In this document: in pieces, positions 40,374 to 50,214 of the stretch | Layout: every line of letters begins with the position of its first letter | How positions within the stretch are numbered: the first letter of the stretch is position 1 | Assembly (NCBI GenBank): GCA_963849635.1 | Contig: CAWKIA010000003.1 | Coordinates: forward strand, 62,001-126,000 | DNA from: CAVRUD01 sp963849635 | GTDB lineage: Bacteria; Chloroflexota; Chloroflexia; Thermomicrobiales; UBA6265 | Reading direction: 5' to 3' | Length of the DNA stretch: 64,000 bases | Notes under the pieces: model-generated | What the model was told of the DNA's origin: nothing | Database searches by the model: none | What the model saw: the letters and a program-made list of their open reading frames with translations, nothing else | Program-made: the position numbers and the translations under genes

Positions 40374-43190
40374 TCAGCTCATTCCGCCGAGGCGGGCCTG
40401 TTCCGAGAAGAGCCAGTCCAGCGCCTGACGGGGCGTCAGGTTGGTCAGGTCCAAGTCACGGAGGGCGCGGGCGAGGCGCTCAATTGAGTCCGTACCGGCG
40501 GGAAAGCCATCAAAGACTAGCTGATAGGTTGGTGTGGGCGATTCCGCAACCCGTCGGCCGTGTACGTGTGTCTCCTGCAGTTCCGCGGGACTCCGCGGGA
40601 GGGCGGATTCATGCGGCGTTGAATGCGGCGCAGTCCTGGAGACCGCCGAGGTCGTGGACGCACCATTCGGTCCCATGGATGCAAGCAGCGACTCAGCTCT
40701 GGTGGCAACCGAAGGCGGCAATCCCGCCAGCCGCGCGACCTGGACGCCGTATGCCCGGTCGGCGGGACCGGGTCGGAGGCGGTAGAGGAAGATCACCCGG
40801 CCGTCTTCTTCGATTGCAGCGGCGTGGACGTTCGCGATCCGGGGAAAATCGCGATCGAGCCCGGTCAGTTCCAGGTAGTGGGTCGCGAAGAGCGTCCGCG
40901 CTCCGAGACGGTCGTGGATGTCTTCGAGCACGGCCCGGGCAATCGCGAGCCCGTCGGCGGTACCGGTGCCGCGGCCGATCTCGTCCAGCACAAGCAAGCT
41001 TCGGTCGGTGGCCTGGTGCAGGATGGTGGCGGTCTCAACCATCTCGACCATGAAGGTACTGGCGCCGCCGGCCAGATCGTCCTGAGCGCCGACGCGGGTG
41101 AAGATCCGGTCGACGAGTCCGATCCTGGCCGAGAGGGCCGGCACGAACGACCCGATCTGGGCCAGCAGGACGATCACCGCCGTCTGGCGGAGGAAGGTGC
41201 TCTTCCCTCCCATGTTGGGGCCAGTGACGAGGAGCACTGTGGGCCCGGGAAGGCCGAGGTAGCAATCGTTGGGAATGAACGCATCGCCCGCGATACCGAC
41301 CACGCTGGCGTCCCCGTCAAACCCCGCCGTGGCGGCTAGGTGGGCTTCGACGACCGGATGGCGGCCACCGGTGATCTCCAGCACGGCCGAGTCGAGCAAC
41401 TCCGGCCGGATCCAGGCGTGGCGGTCGGCGATCTCGGCCAGCGAGCGCAGGGCATCGAGCAGAGCGAGCCGGCTGGCCGCCAAGGTGAGCCTGCCGACGG
41501 CGGGGGTGATGGCAGAAGCCAGGTGGGCAAGGGCCGCTCGCTCCAGTGAGGCAATCTCCTCCTCAGCGGCGAGGACGAACGCCTCGGCCTCCTTGAGGGG
41601 GACGGTGACGAATCGCTCCCCACCGGCGATCGTCTGCTTGCGCACGTAGTCATCGGGGACAAGGGTGAGATTGGACCGCGTGACTTCGATGTAGTAGCCA
41701 AACACCTTGTTGAAGCCGACCTTGAGTGACTTGATGCCCGTTCGGTCTCGTTCCGATCGCTCCAGCCCCGCCAGCCACGAGCGGGTCTCGTGGGCGCCGG
41801 CCAGGGCGGCGTCCAGTTCCGGCCAGAAGCCTGAGCGGATCGAGGGCGATCCATCGGTGTCGTCGCAGACGGCCGATTCGATCATGGCGCGCACGTCGGC
41901 GCAGGGGTTCAGGTCGTCGGCGTAGGCGATGAGCGGGGCAGCTCCGGACGACTGCAAATGCCCAAGCAGGTCGGGCAGTTGCCCCAAAGCGCTGGCGAGT
42001 TCGAGGAAGTCGCGGATCGATCCGCCGCCCTGGGCGATGCGGCCGACGAGGCGTTCCAGATCGCCGATCGAGACGAGAGCATCCGCCAGTGCCGCCCGGT
42101 CGATCGAGCGGCCGACCAGCGCCGAGATGATCTCCTGGCGATACTCGAGTCCGGTTCGATCGCGAAGAGGCTGGGTGACGAGGCGCCGGAGGGCACGGGC
42201 ACCCATTGCGGTGCGCGTCTGGTCGAGAACTCCAAGGAGGCTGCCACGGCTGCCGTGGGTCTTGAGGCTGCGGGTCAGCTCCAGATTGCGCCGGGTCGCC
42301 GCGTCCAGTCCGACATGGGAGTCGGCCGTTTCGGTGCGCATTCCGGTGAGGAGGCGGAGCAGGCGCGGGTTGGTTCGCTCGATGTAGGCCAGTATTGCCC
42401 CGGCGGCCCCAACCGCCGCCGGTAGGTCGGCACAGCCAAAGGGGGCCAGCGATCGGGTGCCGAAGTGGAGACACAGCCCACGGGCCGCCCGGTTGGGGTC
42501 GAAGTGCCAGCGCTCCATCCTAGTCCGATGGCCGGGGATCGCCAGGGGCGCGTCGCACTCAGTCTGTTCGTCGTCGAACTGATCGGCGACCAGACATTCG
42601 GCTGGGTTGATCCGGGTAAAGGTGTCGGCAAGTTGCACCTCAGCATCGGGGCCGGCGAATTGCGCGACCGCGAACTCGCCGGTACTGACGTCGACCCAGG
42701 CCAGGCCATATCGGGCGCTCTCGACCCGGAGCGCGGCCAGGTAACGGCTCTCTCCGGCCGGGAGCAGGGAGGAGTCCGAGACGGTCCCAGGCGAGAGAAC
42801 CCGGGTCACCTCGCGCTCGACCAGCCCGTTGCCGGGCTCGCTGACCTGTTCGGCGATCGCGATGGTGTGGCCGGCGGCGAGCAGGCGACCGAGGTAATGG
42901 TTCAGGGCGTGGTGGGGGATGCCGGCCATCGGGACGCGGCCATTGCGGCCGAAGTTGCGCGACGTCAGCGTGATGCGGGCGTCGCGGGCGACCGTCTTGG
43001 CGTCCTCGTCGAACGACTCGTAGAAGTCGCCGAGGCGATAGAGCAGGATGGCTTCGGGATGCTCCTCTTTCAGTTCAAGGTACTGGCGGCGCGACGGCAC
43101 GAGCGGCGTCTGCGGCGCGTCACCGGCCGATGCCACGGGCGTGGCGGAACTGTGTTTGGAGCGGGTGCGGCGGGGTTTGGCCTGGGCCAT
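40374..43190 (-). CDS. mutS: DNA mismatch repair protein MutS
   Basis: Start taken at the ATG at 43190 (MAQAKPRRTR), although no strong ribosome-binding site is seen; upstream frame to 43280 is less likely. The 938-residue protein has the mismatch-recognition domain with GDFYESF (F56, E58), connector and lever domains, then the ABC-type ATPase with Walker A GPNMGGKSTFLRQ near residue 655, Walker B LLVLDEIGRGT and the signature TADGLAIARA. An approximately 60-residue less conserved insert (near 820-880) separates the ATPase from a C-terminal helix (LTPRQALDWLFSEQ). It binds mispairs and recruits MutL. A putative toxin-antitoxin pair follows immediately. Confidence 0.94.
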   Translation of the reverse strand: MAQAKPRRTRSKHSSATPVASAGDAPQTPLVPSRRQYLELKEEHPEAILLYRLGDFYESFDEDAKTVARDARITLTSRNFGRNGRVPMAGIPHHALNHYLGRLLAAGHTIAIAEQVSEPGNGLVEREVTRVLSPGTVSDSSLLPAGESRYLAALRVESARYGLAWVDVSTGEFAVAQFAGPDAEVQLADTFTRINPAECLVADQFDDEQTECDAPLAIPGHRTRMERWHFDPNRAARGLCLHFGTRSLAPFGCADLPAAVGAAGAILAYIERTNPRLLRLLTGMRTETADSHVGLDAATRRNLELTRSLKTHGSRGSLLGVLDQTRTAMGARALRRLVTQPLRDRTGLEYRQEIISALVGRSIDRAALADALVSIGDLERLVGRIAQGGGSIRDFLELASALGQLPDLLGHLQSSGAAPLIAYADDLNPCADVRAMIESAVCDDTDGSPSIRSGFWPELDAALAGAHETRSWLAGLERSERDRTGIKSLKVGFNKVFGYYIEVTRSNLTLVPDDYVRKQTIAGGERFVTVPLKEAEAFVLAAEEEIASLERAALAHLASAITPAVGRLTLAASRLALLDALRSLAEIADRHAWIRPELLDSAVLEITGGRHPVVEAHLAATAGFDGDASVVGIAGDAFIPNDCYLGLPGPTVLLVTGPNMGGKSTFLRQTAVIVLLAQIGSFVPALSARIGLVDRIFTRVGAQDDLAGGASTFMVEMVETATILHQATDRSLLVLDEIGRGTGTADGLAIARAVLEDIHDRLGARTLFATHYLELTGLDRDFPRIANVHAAAIEEDGRVIFLYRLRPGPADRAYGVQVARLAGLPPSVATRAESLLASMGPNGASTTSAVSRTAPHSTPHESALPRSPAELQETHVHGRRVAESPTPTYQLVFDGFPAGTDSIERLARALRDLDLTNLTPRQALDWLFSEQARLGGMS

Positions 43191-43345
43191 GCCGGCAAGT
43201 ATACCCACGCCGGGGGATCGACATGGCGGTCCAGCCGTTCTTGATCTGCGGTAACGCAGACATCCGTCGATCGCCAGCACACCAAGGTTGTGTAGGTGCG
43301 GGGCTTGCCCTGCTCGATCGGGTGGCGGACCAGAAGTGGTACTTT

Positions 43346-44419
43346 CTACGGGATCTCCAACGTATCCAGCAGTTCGTCGCGCAGTTCCGCCTGCGCCTCG
43401 TAGTCATCCAACACCGTGATGTGTGAGATCAGAATGCCGGCGTCATCGTCAAGAGGGCGGCATTCGATGTAGTTGACGAATTCGACTTCCTCGCCGGAGT
43501 CATCCGTGATCGTGTAGGAGTAGGCGGCGTAGGCGCGGCGGCGGGTGCTTCGCTCAATCGGATCGCCGTCTTCGTCCTCAAGGGCTTCCCAGTTATCGAC
43601 GCCATCTTCGGTGCTGTAGAAGTCGACGGCCTGCTCTATACATGAGTCGAGGTCACCAAGGTCTGCAATGCCACTGATGACGATGAAGCTATCGTCGTTG
43701 ACCAAGTTGAGGAAGTTTGTATTGATCCCGGCACTGGCATCGCGGACTTCCCAAACGTCGGCATCCCACTCAAGGGTGTAGCCCCATTCGGGGCTCTCGT
43801 AGGTGTTGCCGTCGACACCCGCCGCTACGAGGTCATCCTCGCTATTGCCCTGGCTCCCGCCGTCGTTGCCCGCGATCTCGATCGTATCGGTGACGACCTG
43901 CGCCTCGACGAGCTCCTTGCCAAGGTCGTCGACCGGAAAGACATGGACGATGATCAGGACGGCTTCGTCCTCGACTAGTTCACGACAGTCCACGAGGTAG
44001 GAGTAGTCCTCTTGATCGAGATACTGGTCGCCTGATTCCGACGGATACGTATCGAAGGCGTCGGGATTGGCCACGACCTCGCCCATGTCGATGGAGCACT
44101 CCTGGGCATCACCGGCGTAGGCTCCGACGCCGGCAACGTAGAGCGTGCTGACCTCGTTCGTTAGGATCAGTGTGTCGCCCTCATCCTCGTTCGATGCAGC
44201 GTCGACGACTTCCCAGTCACGGTCGTTCCAGTCGAGCCTGTACCCGTACGTAGGGCTCTCATAGGAATCGTCGTTGACGCCCGGGAGGTCGTCGCTCTGG
44301 GCGGAAGCCATACCTGGGGAAGAGCTCGCAACGAGCGCGGCGATCGTGAGCAGGGCGATGATCGCTCTGACCCGGGTGAGCAGGTCGGGGCGAAACGCGG
44401 CGATGGGACGAACGGGCAT
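43346..44419 (-). CDS. Secreted protein with two YxSPxxGYxxEW domains
   Basis: The ATG at 44419 follows CCGGAGGATCTC; upstream frame to 44467 lacks a site. The 357-residue product has a signal peptide (ALLTIAALVASSSPGMASA). Two copies of an acidic domain of about 135-150 residues follow. Copy 1 starts DDSYESPTYGYRLDWND and has LVDCRELVEDEAVLIIV. Copy 2 starts GNTYESPEWGYTLEWDADVW and has VNYIECRPLDDDAGILI, ending LLDTLEIP. Each copy has a single early Cys and a single late Cys in the (I/V)(E/D)CR line, probably a disulfide. The same domain occurs four times in the next gene and once in 33194-34993. Function is unknown. Confidence 0.75.
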   Translation of the reverse strand: MPVRPIAAFRPDLLTRVRAIIALLTIAALVASSSPGMASAQSDDLPGVNDDSYESPTYGYRLDWNDRDWEVVDAASNEDEGDTLILTNEVSTLYVAGVGAYAGDAQECSIDMGEVVANPDAFDTYPSESGDQYLDQEDYSYLVDCRELVEDEAVLIIVHVFPVDDLGKELVEAQVVTDTIEIAGNDGGSQGNSEDDLVAAGVDGNTYESPEWGYTLEWDADVWEVRDASAGINTNFLNLVNDDSFIVISGIADLGDLDSCIEQAVDFYSTEDGVDNWEALEDEDGDPIERSTRRRAYAAYSYTITDDSGEEVEFVNYIECRPLDDDAGILISHITVLDDYEAQAELRDELLDTLEIP

Positions 44420-44559
44420 GAGATCCTCCGGAAAGGGCAATTCGGTGTCGAACATTGTGGTGGGCACGCGGAACAGGTCCGGGAGCCGCGGGTAGTGTCA
44501 GAGGGGATACGCCCCGCGGCTCTGGACGGTTCCGTCTATCTGCCTCAACCAGGGTTGCC

Positions 44560-47220
44560 CTACTCGTCGATCTCGATACTGGCCAGGATTGGTTCGAACT
44601 CAGGCCGAATTGCTTCGTAGTCTTCGACGGGGACGAGCAGGGTGAGCACGACGACCGCCTCGCCGTCGACCACCGTCCTGCACTCCACATAGCCGTAATA
44701 CTCGACCGGCGTGCGCCCTTCCGGCGCGAGAGTGAACGTATAGAGGGCGAAGGCACCTCCGCTGAATTCACTCTCCGGGTAGAGGTCGGTGTCGCTTACC
44801 CGCTCGAAGTTCTCCACGCCGTCGACGGCGCGGAGGTTGAGGGTAATGTCGTTTAGGCACTCGGTCGGGACGCCTTCCCACCGGGCCCAACCTTCGATCG
44901 TGAGGTCGGTGCCGTTGGCGGTCAGGTTGAGTAGGTTATGACCGTCGTCGACGGTGCGCTGATCGGCCACTGACCATACGCCTTCGTCCCAGGTCACCGA
45001 GAAGGGAAAGTCTGGGTCGGTGTAGGAGTCGAGGTCGCCGCTGCTGGCGGTGCTGTCGGAGTTGTCGTCCTCTTCGTCTTCAGGAGTCGGCTCGGCCGCC
45101 TCTTCATCGTCTTCCGGGGTCGGGTTGGCGTCCTCTTCGTCGTCGTTGGACGGCGTCGGCTCTGCGTCTTCGTCCTCATCGGATTCGCCCGGCATCGTTA
45201 GGGTATCAAGCAGGTCGTCGAGTTCGGCGGTGGCGTCGTCGTAGGCAGCCGGGCTCGTTGTCATAAAGAAGAGGACGGCCGATTCGCCTTCGACGACGGT
45301 ACGGCACTCGAAGTAGTAGACGATCTCGAATTCCTGGCCCGTCTGCGTGATCGTCGCGGAGAAGGCGGCGAAGTAGCCGCCATCGCGCTCGCCCTCGATC
45401 CGCTCGCCGTCCTCGTCCTCGTATGGCGCCCAGTTATCGATGTCATCACCTTGCCGGATGAACGTCGAGAACTCGGTTACGCACATTTCTGGATCTGGTA
45501 ACTCGTTGCCGATAATCCCCAGGCCGCTGTTGTCGGATTCGAGGAAGAGCGAGTCGAAACCGGGCTCAGAAGCCTCTGCGTCACCGTTGCTGTTATCGAA
45601 CGTCCAGACGTCTTCGTCCCATTCCACGCTGTAGCCGAAGTTCGGGCTGACATATGCGTTCCCGTCGACGGCGCTCTCGGCCGCTTCCTCCTCATCCGGT
45701 GTGGGCTCGTCTTCCGGCGTGGGCGACTCTTCCGCTTCATCCCCGCCGTTGATGGCAATAGAGTCGAGGATCTCGCCGACCGGATCGATCTGGGCGTTGA
45801 AGTCCGAGGCCGGGGTGATCTGCACGATCTGGATGACGGCTTCGCCCGCGACCGCGACCCGGCACTCGATCTGGGAGACCTGATCGGGCGCATCCTCGTC
45901 GTCGGAGACGATCGTGTAGACGGCGCCGGCGCGCTCGTCTTCGTCGATCTCGATCGGATCGCCGTCGGCGTCCTCGACCGGGATAACGTCGGCGACTCCG
46001 TCCAGGCCCTCGACGCCGCGCCGGGCCGTGCGGACACAGCGGTCCAGGTTCTCACCGAACTCTTCGGTGCCGACGATCGTCAGGACGGTGACATCGTTCT
46101 CCAGCACCAGGGTGTCGACATCGTCCTCCGACGTGGCGGCCGTCGCCGTCCACACGTCGGCGTCCCACTCAAGGGTGTAGTCAAAGGTGGGTGAGGTATA
46201 GGTGTCGTCATCGACGCCTTCGAGGTCGTCAGGATCGACCTCCTCGGTTGGCTCTTCCTCACCCTCTTCATCGTCTGCGGAGCCGGCTTCTTCGGTGGCC
46301 TGGGTGTCTGCATCCTCATCTTCGCTAGAGTCCGACTCTTCGGTTGCTTCCGCGTCCTCGTCGTCAGTCGCCGCCTCGTCTTCGTCCTCTGCTGCGGTGG
46401 GCGTCGGCTCTTCGTCGTCGTTCGTGGCACCTTCTTCGGTGGCTTCCTCGGTCGGTTCGGCGTTCTCGTCGTCGGAGGTCGCCTCCGTGCTGTCGGCATT
46501 TTCGTCAGTCTGGGCGTCCTCTGAGTCGTCAGCCTCCTCAGTTGCGTCGTCCGCTGCCGGCGTAGAGTCTGCTTCCTCGTCATCGGTGGTGGCGGTGTCG
46601 TCAGTCTCCTGGCCCGGGAGGACGAGAGTGTCAAGCACATCCGCGACCAGGGCCGAGTCGGCCTCGTAGTCGTCCTGGGGGGCCAGGTGGTCAATCTGGA
46701 GGACCGACTCGCCTTCAACCAGGACCAGGCACTCGGAGCGCTGCGTCATCGACAGGTCTTCGTCGTCGATCGTGACGATGTAGGAGAAGGTGGCGAAGGC
46801 GCTGGTCTCGTCCTCGTCGTCGTCGAGCGTTTCGAACTCCGTGACCCGATCGTCATCCTCAATCGACGAGACGGCGTTGTCGAGGCAATCGGCGGGGTCG
46901 CCATCGAAGCGCACGTCGCTCTCGAAGTAGAGATCGCTGTTGTCAGACTTGAGATAGAGGAAGTCGTTGTCGTCGCTGGTCTCCGCTTCCTCGACCTGCC
47001 AGATCGAGTCATCCCATTCCAGCGAGTAGCCGAACGCCGGGCTCTCGTACGTGTTTCCCGAAACGCCTGCCTCGGCGAAGGGCTCATCGTCGTCTTGTGC
47101 CGCGGCCGGAGCCGGTGCGACCAGCCACCCGAGACTGAGCACGAGCATGAGGACGACCATTGCCGGGAAGGCGCGCAGGAGCATGGGGGTACGCGGGCGA
47201 GTCGACGCGATGTTTCGCAC
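44560..47220 (-). CDS. Large secreted protein with four YxSPxFGYxxEW domains and acidic linkers
   Basis: GTG at 47220 follows AGGAGGAAGACC. The 886-residue product has a signal peptide (MVVLMLVLSLGWLVAP, cleavage near AAAQ). Four copies of the approximately 150-residue domain follow: starts at NTYESPAFGYSLEWDD, DTYTSPTFDYTLEWDADVW, NAYVSPNFGYSVEWDEDVW and DSYTDPDFPFSVTWDEGVW. Each has an internal Cys and a late (S/I/F/V)ECR motif. They are joined by long Glu/Asp/Thr/Pro linkers, of which the first is about 130 residues with almost no hydrophobic residue. The linkers look disordered and highly charged. The product is predicted to be extracellular. Its neighbours are the two-copy relative (downstream) and the sigma/anti-sigma operon (upstream). 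No function can be assigned. Confidence 0.75.
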   Translation of the reverse strand: MRNIASTRPRTPMLLRAFPAMVVLMLVLSLGWLVAPAPAAAQDDDEPFAEAGVSGNTYESPAFGYSLEWDDSIWQVEEAETSDDNDFLYLKSDNSDLYFESDVRFDGDPADCLDNAVSSIEDDDRVTEFETLDDDEDETSAFATFSYIVTIDDEDLSMTQRSECLVLVEGESVLQIDHLAPQDDYEADSALVADVLDTLVLPGQETDDTATTDDEEADSTPAADDATEEADDSEDAQTDENADSTEATSDDENAEPTEEATEEGATNDDEEPTPTAAEDEDEAATDDEDAEATEESDSSEDEDADTQATEEAGSADDEEGEEEPTEEVDPDDLEGVDDDTYTSPTFDYTLEWDADVWTATAATSEDDVDTLVLENDVTVLTIVGTEEFGENLDRCVRTARRGVEGLDGVADVIPVEDADGDPIEIDEDERAGAVYTIVSDDEDAPDQVSQIECRVAVAGEAVIQIVQITPASDFNAQIDPVGEILDSIAINGGDEAEESPTPEDEPTPDEEEAAESAVDGNAYVSPNFGYSVEWDEDVWTFDNSNGDAEASEPGFDSLFLESDNSGLGIIGNELPDPEMCVTEFSTFIRQGDDIDNWAPYEDEDGERIEGERDGGYFAAFSATITQTGQEFEIVYYFECRTVVEGESAVLFFMTTSPAAYDDATAELDDLLDTLTMPGESDEDEDAEPTPSNDDEEDANPTPEDDEEAAEPTPEDEEDDNSDSTASSGDLDSYTDPDFPFSVTWDEGVWSVADQRTVDDGHNLLNLTANGTDLTIEGWARWEGVPTECLNDITLNLRAVDGVENFERVSDTDLYPESEFSGGAFALYTFTLAPEGRTPVEYYGYVECRTVVDGEAVVVLTLLVPVEDYEAIRPEFEPILASIEIDE

Positions 47221-47614
47221 GGTCTTCCTCCTGATGTTCGGCCGCGCCTGGGAGTAACGCGGCGGTGGACCCGGTCTGTGACTGTGGGACGCCCGGCGCG
47301 TGGTGCCGGTTCCGCAATGACGCCTCTGGCCTGCTCGGTGCCTGGCCGTGGGATGTTCGAGGAGACGGGCGGCGGTTGCCGTGGATATTCTGCATGTTCT
47401 GGCCGCAAGGCGGCGCGGATGATGGCTGCCACGCTACACCAGCGCGCCTATCCGCACAAGGCAATTTGCCCGGCAAGAGGTCCACAGTCGTCGGCGGAGG
47501 ACACGGTATCGCTAAAAGGCGAGTGGGGACTGGACACTCAGAACTACGCGGGCAATGAGACGACGCCGGGCCCGGACTCGGGGCACCGGCGTCTGGTGAG
47601 CGTCACGGGGAGAA
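47221..47614. other. 394-nt intergenic region
   Basis: The gap between the four-domain secreted protein and the anti-sigma gene contains no supported gene. The promoter of the four-domain gene should lie here; TTGCCG/GATAGG-like hexamers occur near 47450-47480 on the minus strand but are poor matches. Confidence 0.3.
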
Positions 47615-49420
47615 TCAGTTTTCGGGAAATGTCTGTGGCTGTGGCACGGTCCACTCCAGCGAGGTGTCGGAGTCGTACCTGGCAATGGTGCCGTCCATGA
47701 ACGCGACATAGACGGAACCGCCGTAGGTATCTAGTGCCATGATCTGGCCGTGCTCGGGCCCGATTGGTGTCTCACCAATCTGATCCCCGGTGGCGGGATC
47801 GAAGAGTTGTATGGCGTTTGCGTCCGTGACCACAATTGTTGCATCCCCGCCAATAACGGGTTTTGGGCCGCCTCGGATATCCCAGCTTGAATTCAACGAG
47901 ACGTTCGATCCAGCCTGAATAGACCGTAGCTCAACGTCGCCCTGATTGTTGTACAAGGTCACGACAATCGCGTCCTGGGCAACCACTGCGGGATCGACAA
48001 CCGATTCGGTCTCAAATGCGGTTATTTCGCTCATGTCAGCAGGGTCGAAAAACCTGACGCCAGGGGTTGTGTCCGACTCCGATGTGAACGTCACAGTTAA
48101 CACTCCATTGTCAAGCACGTCGACTGCGGTTGGGATGGCGACCTGCTGATCCCAAACACTGACGATCTCCCTGGAGAGAAGGTCGTATCGATAGAGAATG
48201 GGCAGATTGGGGTCCGCTCGATCAAATGGCATCGCCGTATTGCCGACAAAGGTTCCCGACGCTGCATCGATCTCGACAATTGAATCGGAGGCAGTAGCGG
48301 CGATGAAGAGTGACTGGCCTATACCAGCCACGCTGGGGACATGCTTACTGCTCCCGCCCGCGACGTAGAGAATTCCGTTCGACAGCAGCAGGCGTCCCGC
48401 AACCGTCGTCAACGGGAGCTTGACGCCGATGAACGCATTAGGGTCCTCTGAATTCGGATAGCCCTTGATATCGAAGATGTAGACGTAACCTGCCCGGTTC
48501 ACAAAGTAGATCTTGCCGTCAGCGATGATCGGCGTGGTGTCGTAGCCGATCGAGCTTTCGTCGACATAGTCGTTGACGTGTGTACGCCACAGTCGGGTTC
48601 CACCCTCGGACTCGTACACGCTCAACATGATGTCGACTGAAGAGGGCTCGACACTGACAACGGCGATAAATCCTTCCTCCACCGCGATCTGATTGGGAGT
48701 CATCGCGGTGTTCTCCAAGGCGGCTAACGGGTTCGTCCATTTTTCCTGGAGCGCTCCGCTGATGGGGATGCTTGAGTCGTCGATCGCGTTAAAACCGCCG
48801 CCGGAAGCAGCGACGCCTGCTTGTGGTGGCTGGTCCACAGCATCGGCGTTTGCAGCGTCCGCTTCCGTGTTCGGGGAGATCGCGTTCTCGGTGGCGTCAC
48901 CCTGGGAGGCGAAGTTCCCTTGATTCTCGTCGCGGAAGAACTCCGCGATGCGGGCGTTGCCAAACGTGATCCCAAGGAGGGCCAGGATCACAATAGCGGC
49001 AGCGGCGAATTCCAACGCAGGCCACCAGCGGCGCACCAACCGCCAGCGCTTCGGTCGTGCCGGCTGCTCAATGGGTACTGGCAGGGCCGCGTCCGATGCC
49101 ACCGCCAGTGGTCCGGGGGCAGGGGAAAGCGGCCACGACTCGTTTGCGTTTGCGGATTGTGCTGCCCGGACAGCATCGTGCATGTGGAGCAGGTCGCGCC
49201 GAAGGCTGCGGCGAAAGCCGGCGGCCGGGGCAGGGGTGTCGTCCCAGTCGTAGAGTTCTTCGACCGTCGCGGCGATGCCCGCGGCCAGCGCCTGGCTGAC
49301 TTGATGGCGGGTTGGTTCGATGTCGTCGCGCAGCCAGGAGTCCCACGCCCGGCCGAGGGATTCGGCCTCACGTAGATCGCTCAGGTCCAGAGGACGGCTG
49401 TCGGTGGCATCATTCGTCAC
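47615..49420 (-). CDS. Membrane anti-sigma factor candidate with extracellular beta-propeller
   Basis: The 601-residue protein has a cytosolic N-terminus of about 130 residues, one transmembrane helix (PALEFAAAAIVILALLGIT, residues 134-153), a polar linker and an outer domain of about 400 residues. That domain is built of repeated units such as DGKIYFVNRAGYVYIFDIKG and NGILYVAGGSSKHVPSV, i.e. PQQ/quinoprotein-like propeller blades. Its start overlaps the sigma-factor stop by 4 nt (ATGA type), so the two are translationally coupled. Topology and coupling suggest a sigma-regulator that senses something outside. The N-terminus lacks the zinc HxxxCxxC motif, so it would be a non-ZAS anti-sigma, and the role is inferred from context. 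Confidence 0.72.
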   Translation of the reverse strand: MTNDATDSRPLDLSDLREAESLGRAWDSWLRDDIEPTRHQVSQALAAGIAATVEELYDWDDTPAPAAGFRRSLRRDLLHMHDAVRAAQSANANESWPLSPAPGPLAVASDAALPVPIEQPARPKRWRLVRRWWPALEFAAAAIVILALLGITFGNARIAEFFRDENQGNFASQGDATENAISPNTEADAANADAVDQPPQAGVAASGGGFNAIDDSSIPISGALQEKWTNPLAALENTAMTPNQIAVEEGFIAVVSVEPSSVDIMLSVYESEGGTRLWRTHVNDYVDESSIGYDTTPIIADGKIYFVNRAGYVYIFDIKGYPNSEDPNAFIGVKLPLTTVAGRLLLSNGILYVAGGSSKHVPSVAGIGQSLFIAATASDSIVEIDAASGTFVGNTAMPFDRADPNLPILYRYDLLSREIVSVWDQQVAIPTAVDVLDNGVLTVTFTSESDTTPGVRFFDPADMSEITAFETESVVDPAVVAQDAIVVTLYNNQGDVELRSIQAGSNVSLNSSWDIRGGPKPVIGGDATIVVTDANAIQLFDPATGDQIGETPIGPEHGQIMALDTYGGSVYVAFMDGTIARYDSDTSLEWTVPQPQTFPEN

Positions 49421-50070
49421 CGGTCGCCTCCCTTCTGGGCGTCGTCCTGCAGGTTGTCTGCGTCCGCCGAGCGGCCGACCACGCGTTGCAGGCGTTTGAC
49501 GGCGCGGTGCTGGGCCAGATTTACCGCTCCCCGGGAGCGGCCAAGGACCTCACCGATCTCCGCCCCTGATAGTCCCGCCAGGCGAAGTTCGATCACCTGT
49601 TGCTGGTCGGGTGTCAGATGGGCGAGCAGGGCGCGCAGGCGGCGCCGCTCGTCGCTCGCGACCGCGGCCTCTTCGGGGGATGGGTCGGGGTCGATCACGT
49701 CGAAATCGTCGGCCAGCGGTTCGGAAGGGCGGCGGCCTCGGTCCCGGTAGACATCGGTCACCACGTTGTGGGCGATGGTGAAGATCCAGGCCCGGAACCC
49801 GCCCGGGCGCTCCTGATACGTGGCGAGCGCCGTAAGTGCCTTGGTGAATACCGCGCTGGTGGCGTCTTCCGCCACCTCCCGTGAACCGAGACGCCGGTAG
49901 CAGAAGCGGTAGATCCGGTCCAGGTAGCGGTCGTAGAGCAGCGCGAACGCTTCCCGGTCCTGTTGCGCCCGGGCGACGAGGACAGCGTCCTCGCTCGTGG
50001 TGCTCAGTGGTGGACCCACGACAACGGTCGCCGGGGGCCGGCTGACACCGGGTTCGTCCACCGTCCGCAT
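49417..50070 (-). CDS. ECF-type RNA polymerase sigma factor
   Basis: The ATG at 50070 has GGAG about 6 nt upstream; alternative in-frame ATGs at 50082, 50100 and a longer frame to 50142 exist. The 217-residue protein has sigma region 2 (FALLYDRYLDRIYRFCYRRL, then EDATSAVFTKAL and GFRAWIFTIAHNVV) and region 4 (LTPDQQQVIELRLAGLSGAE, then LGRSRGAVNLAQHRAVKRLQ). These are the two conserved domains of group 4 sigma factors. It directs RNA polymerase to a stress or envelope regulon and is probably held by the coupled membrane protein encoded downstream. Nearby large secreted proteins on the same strand are candidate targets (inference). Confidence 0.9.
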   Translation of the reverse strand: MRTVDEPGVSRPPATVVVGPPLSTTSEDAVLVARAQQDREAFALLYDRYLDRIYRFCYRRLGSREVAEDATSAVFTKALTALATYQERPGGFRAWIFTIAHNVVTDVYRDRGRRPSEPLADDFDVIDPDPSPEEAAVASDERRRLRALLAHLTPDQQQVIELRLAGLSGAEIGEVLGRSRGAVNLAQHRAVKRLQRVVGRSADADNLQDDAQKGGDR

Positions 50071-50214
50071 CCGCGCTCCCATCCAGCCGTGCCCACCCAT
50101 CGTCCGCGCGAGGTCGAGTCGTTCATCCCAAACCAGAACCACTCCGGTCCTCGTACTGAGAAACGCGGCGACGTCGAACCGATTACAGGTGGATGACGGT
50201 TGTCCTTCATGGCG

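Noticed and set aside
41650..42474. 274-codon minus-strand frame inside mutS
   Set aside because: Out-of-frame shadow of mutS with biased Pro/Arg/Gly composition.
46202..46669. Ser-rich plus-strand frame opposite the acidic linkers
   Set aside because: Direct by-product of Glu/Asp codons on the other strand.
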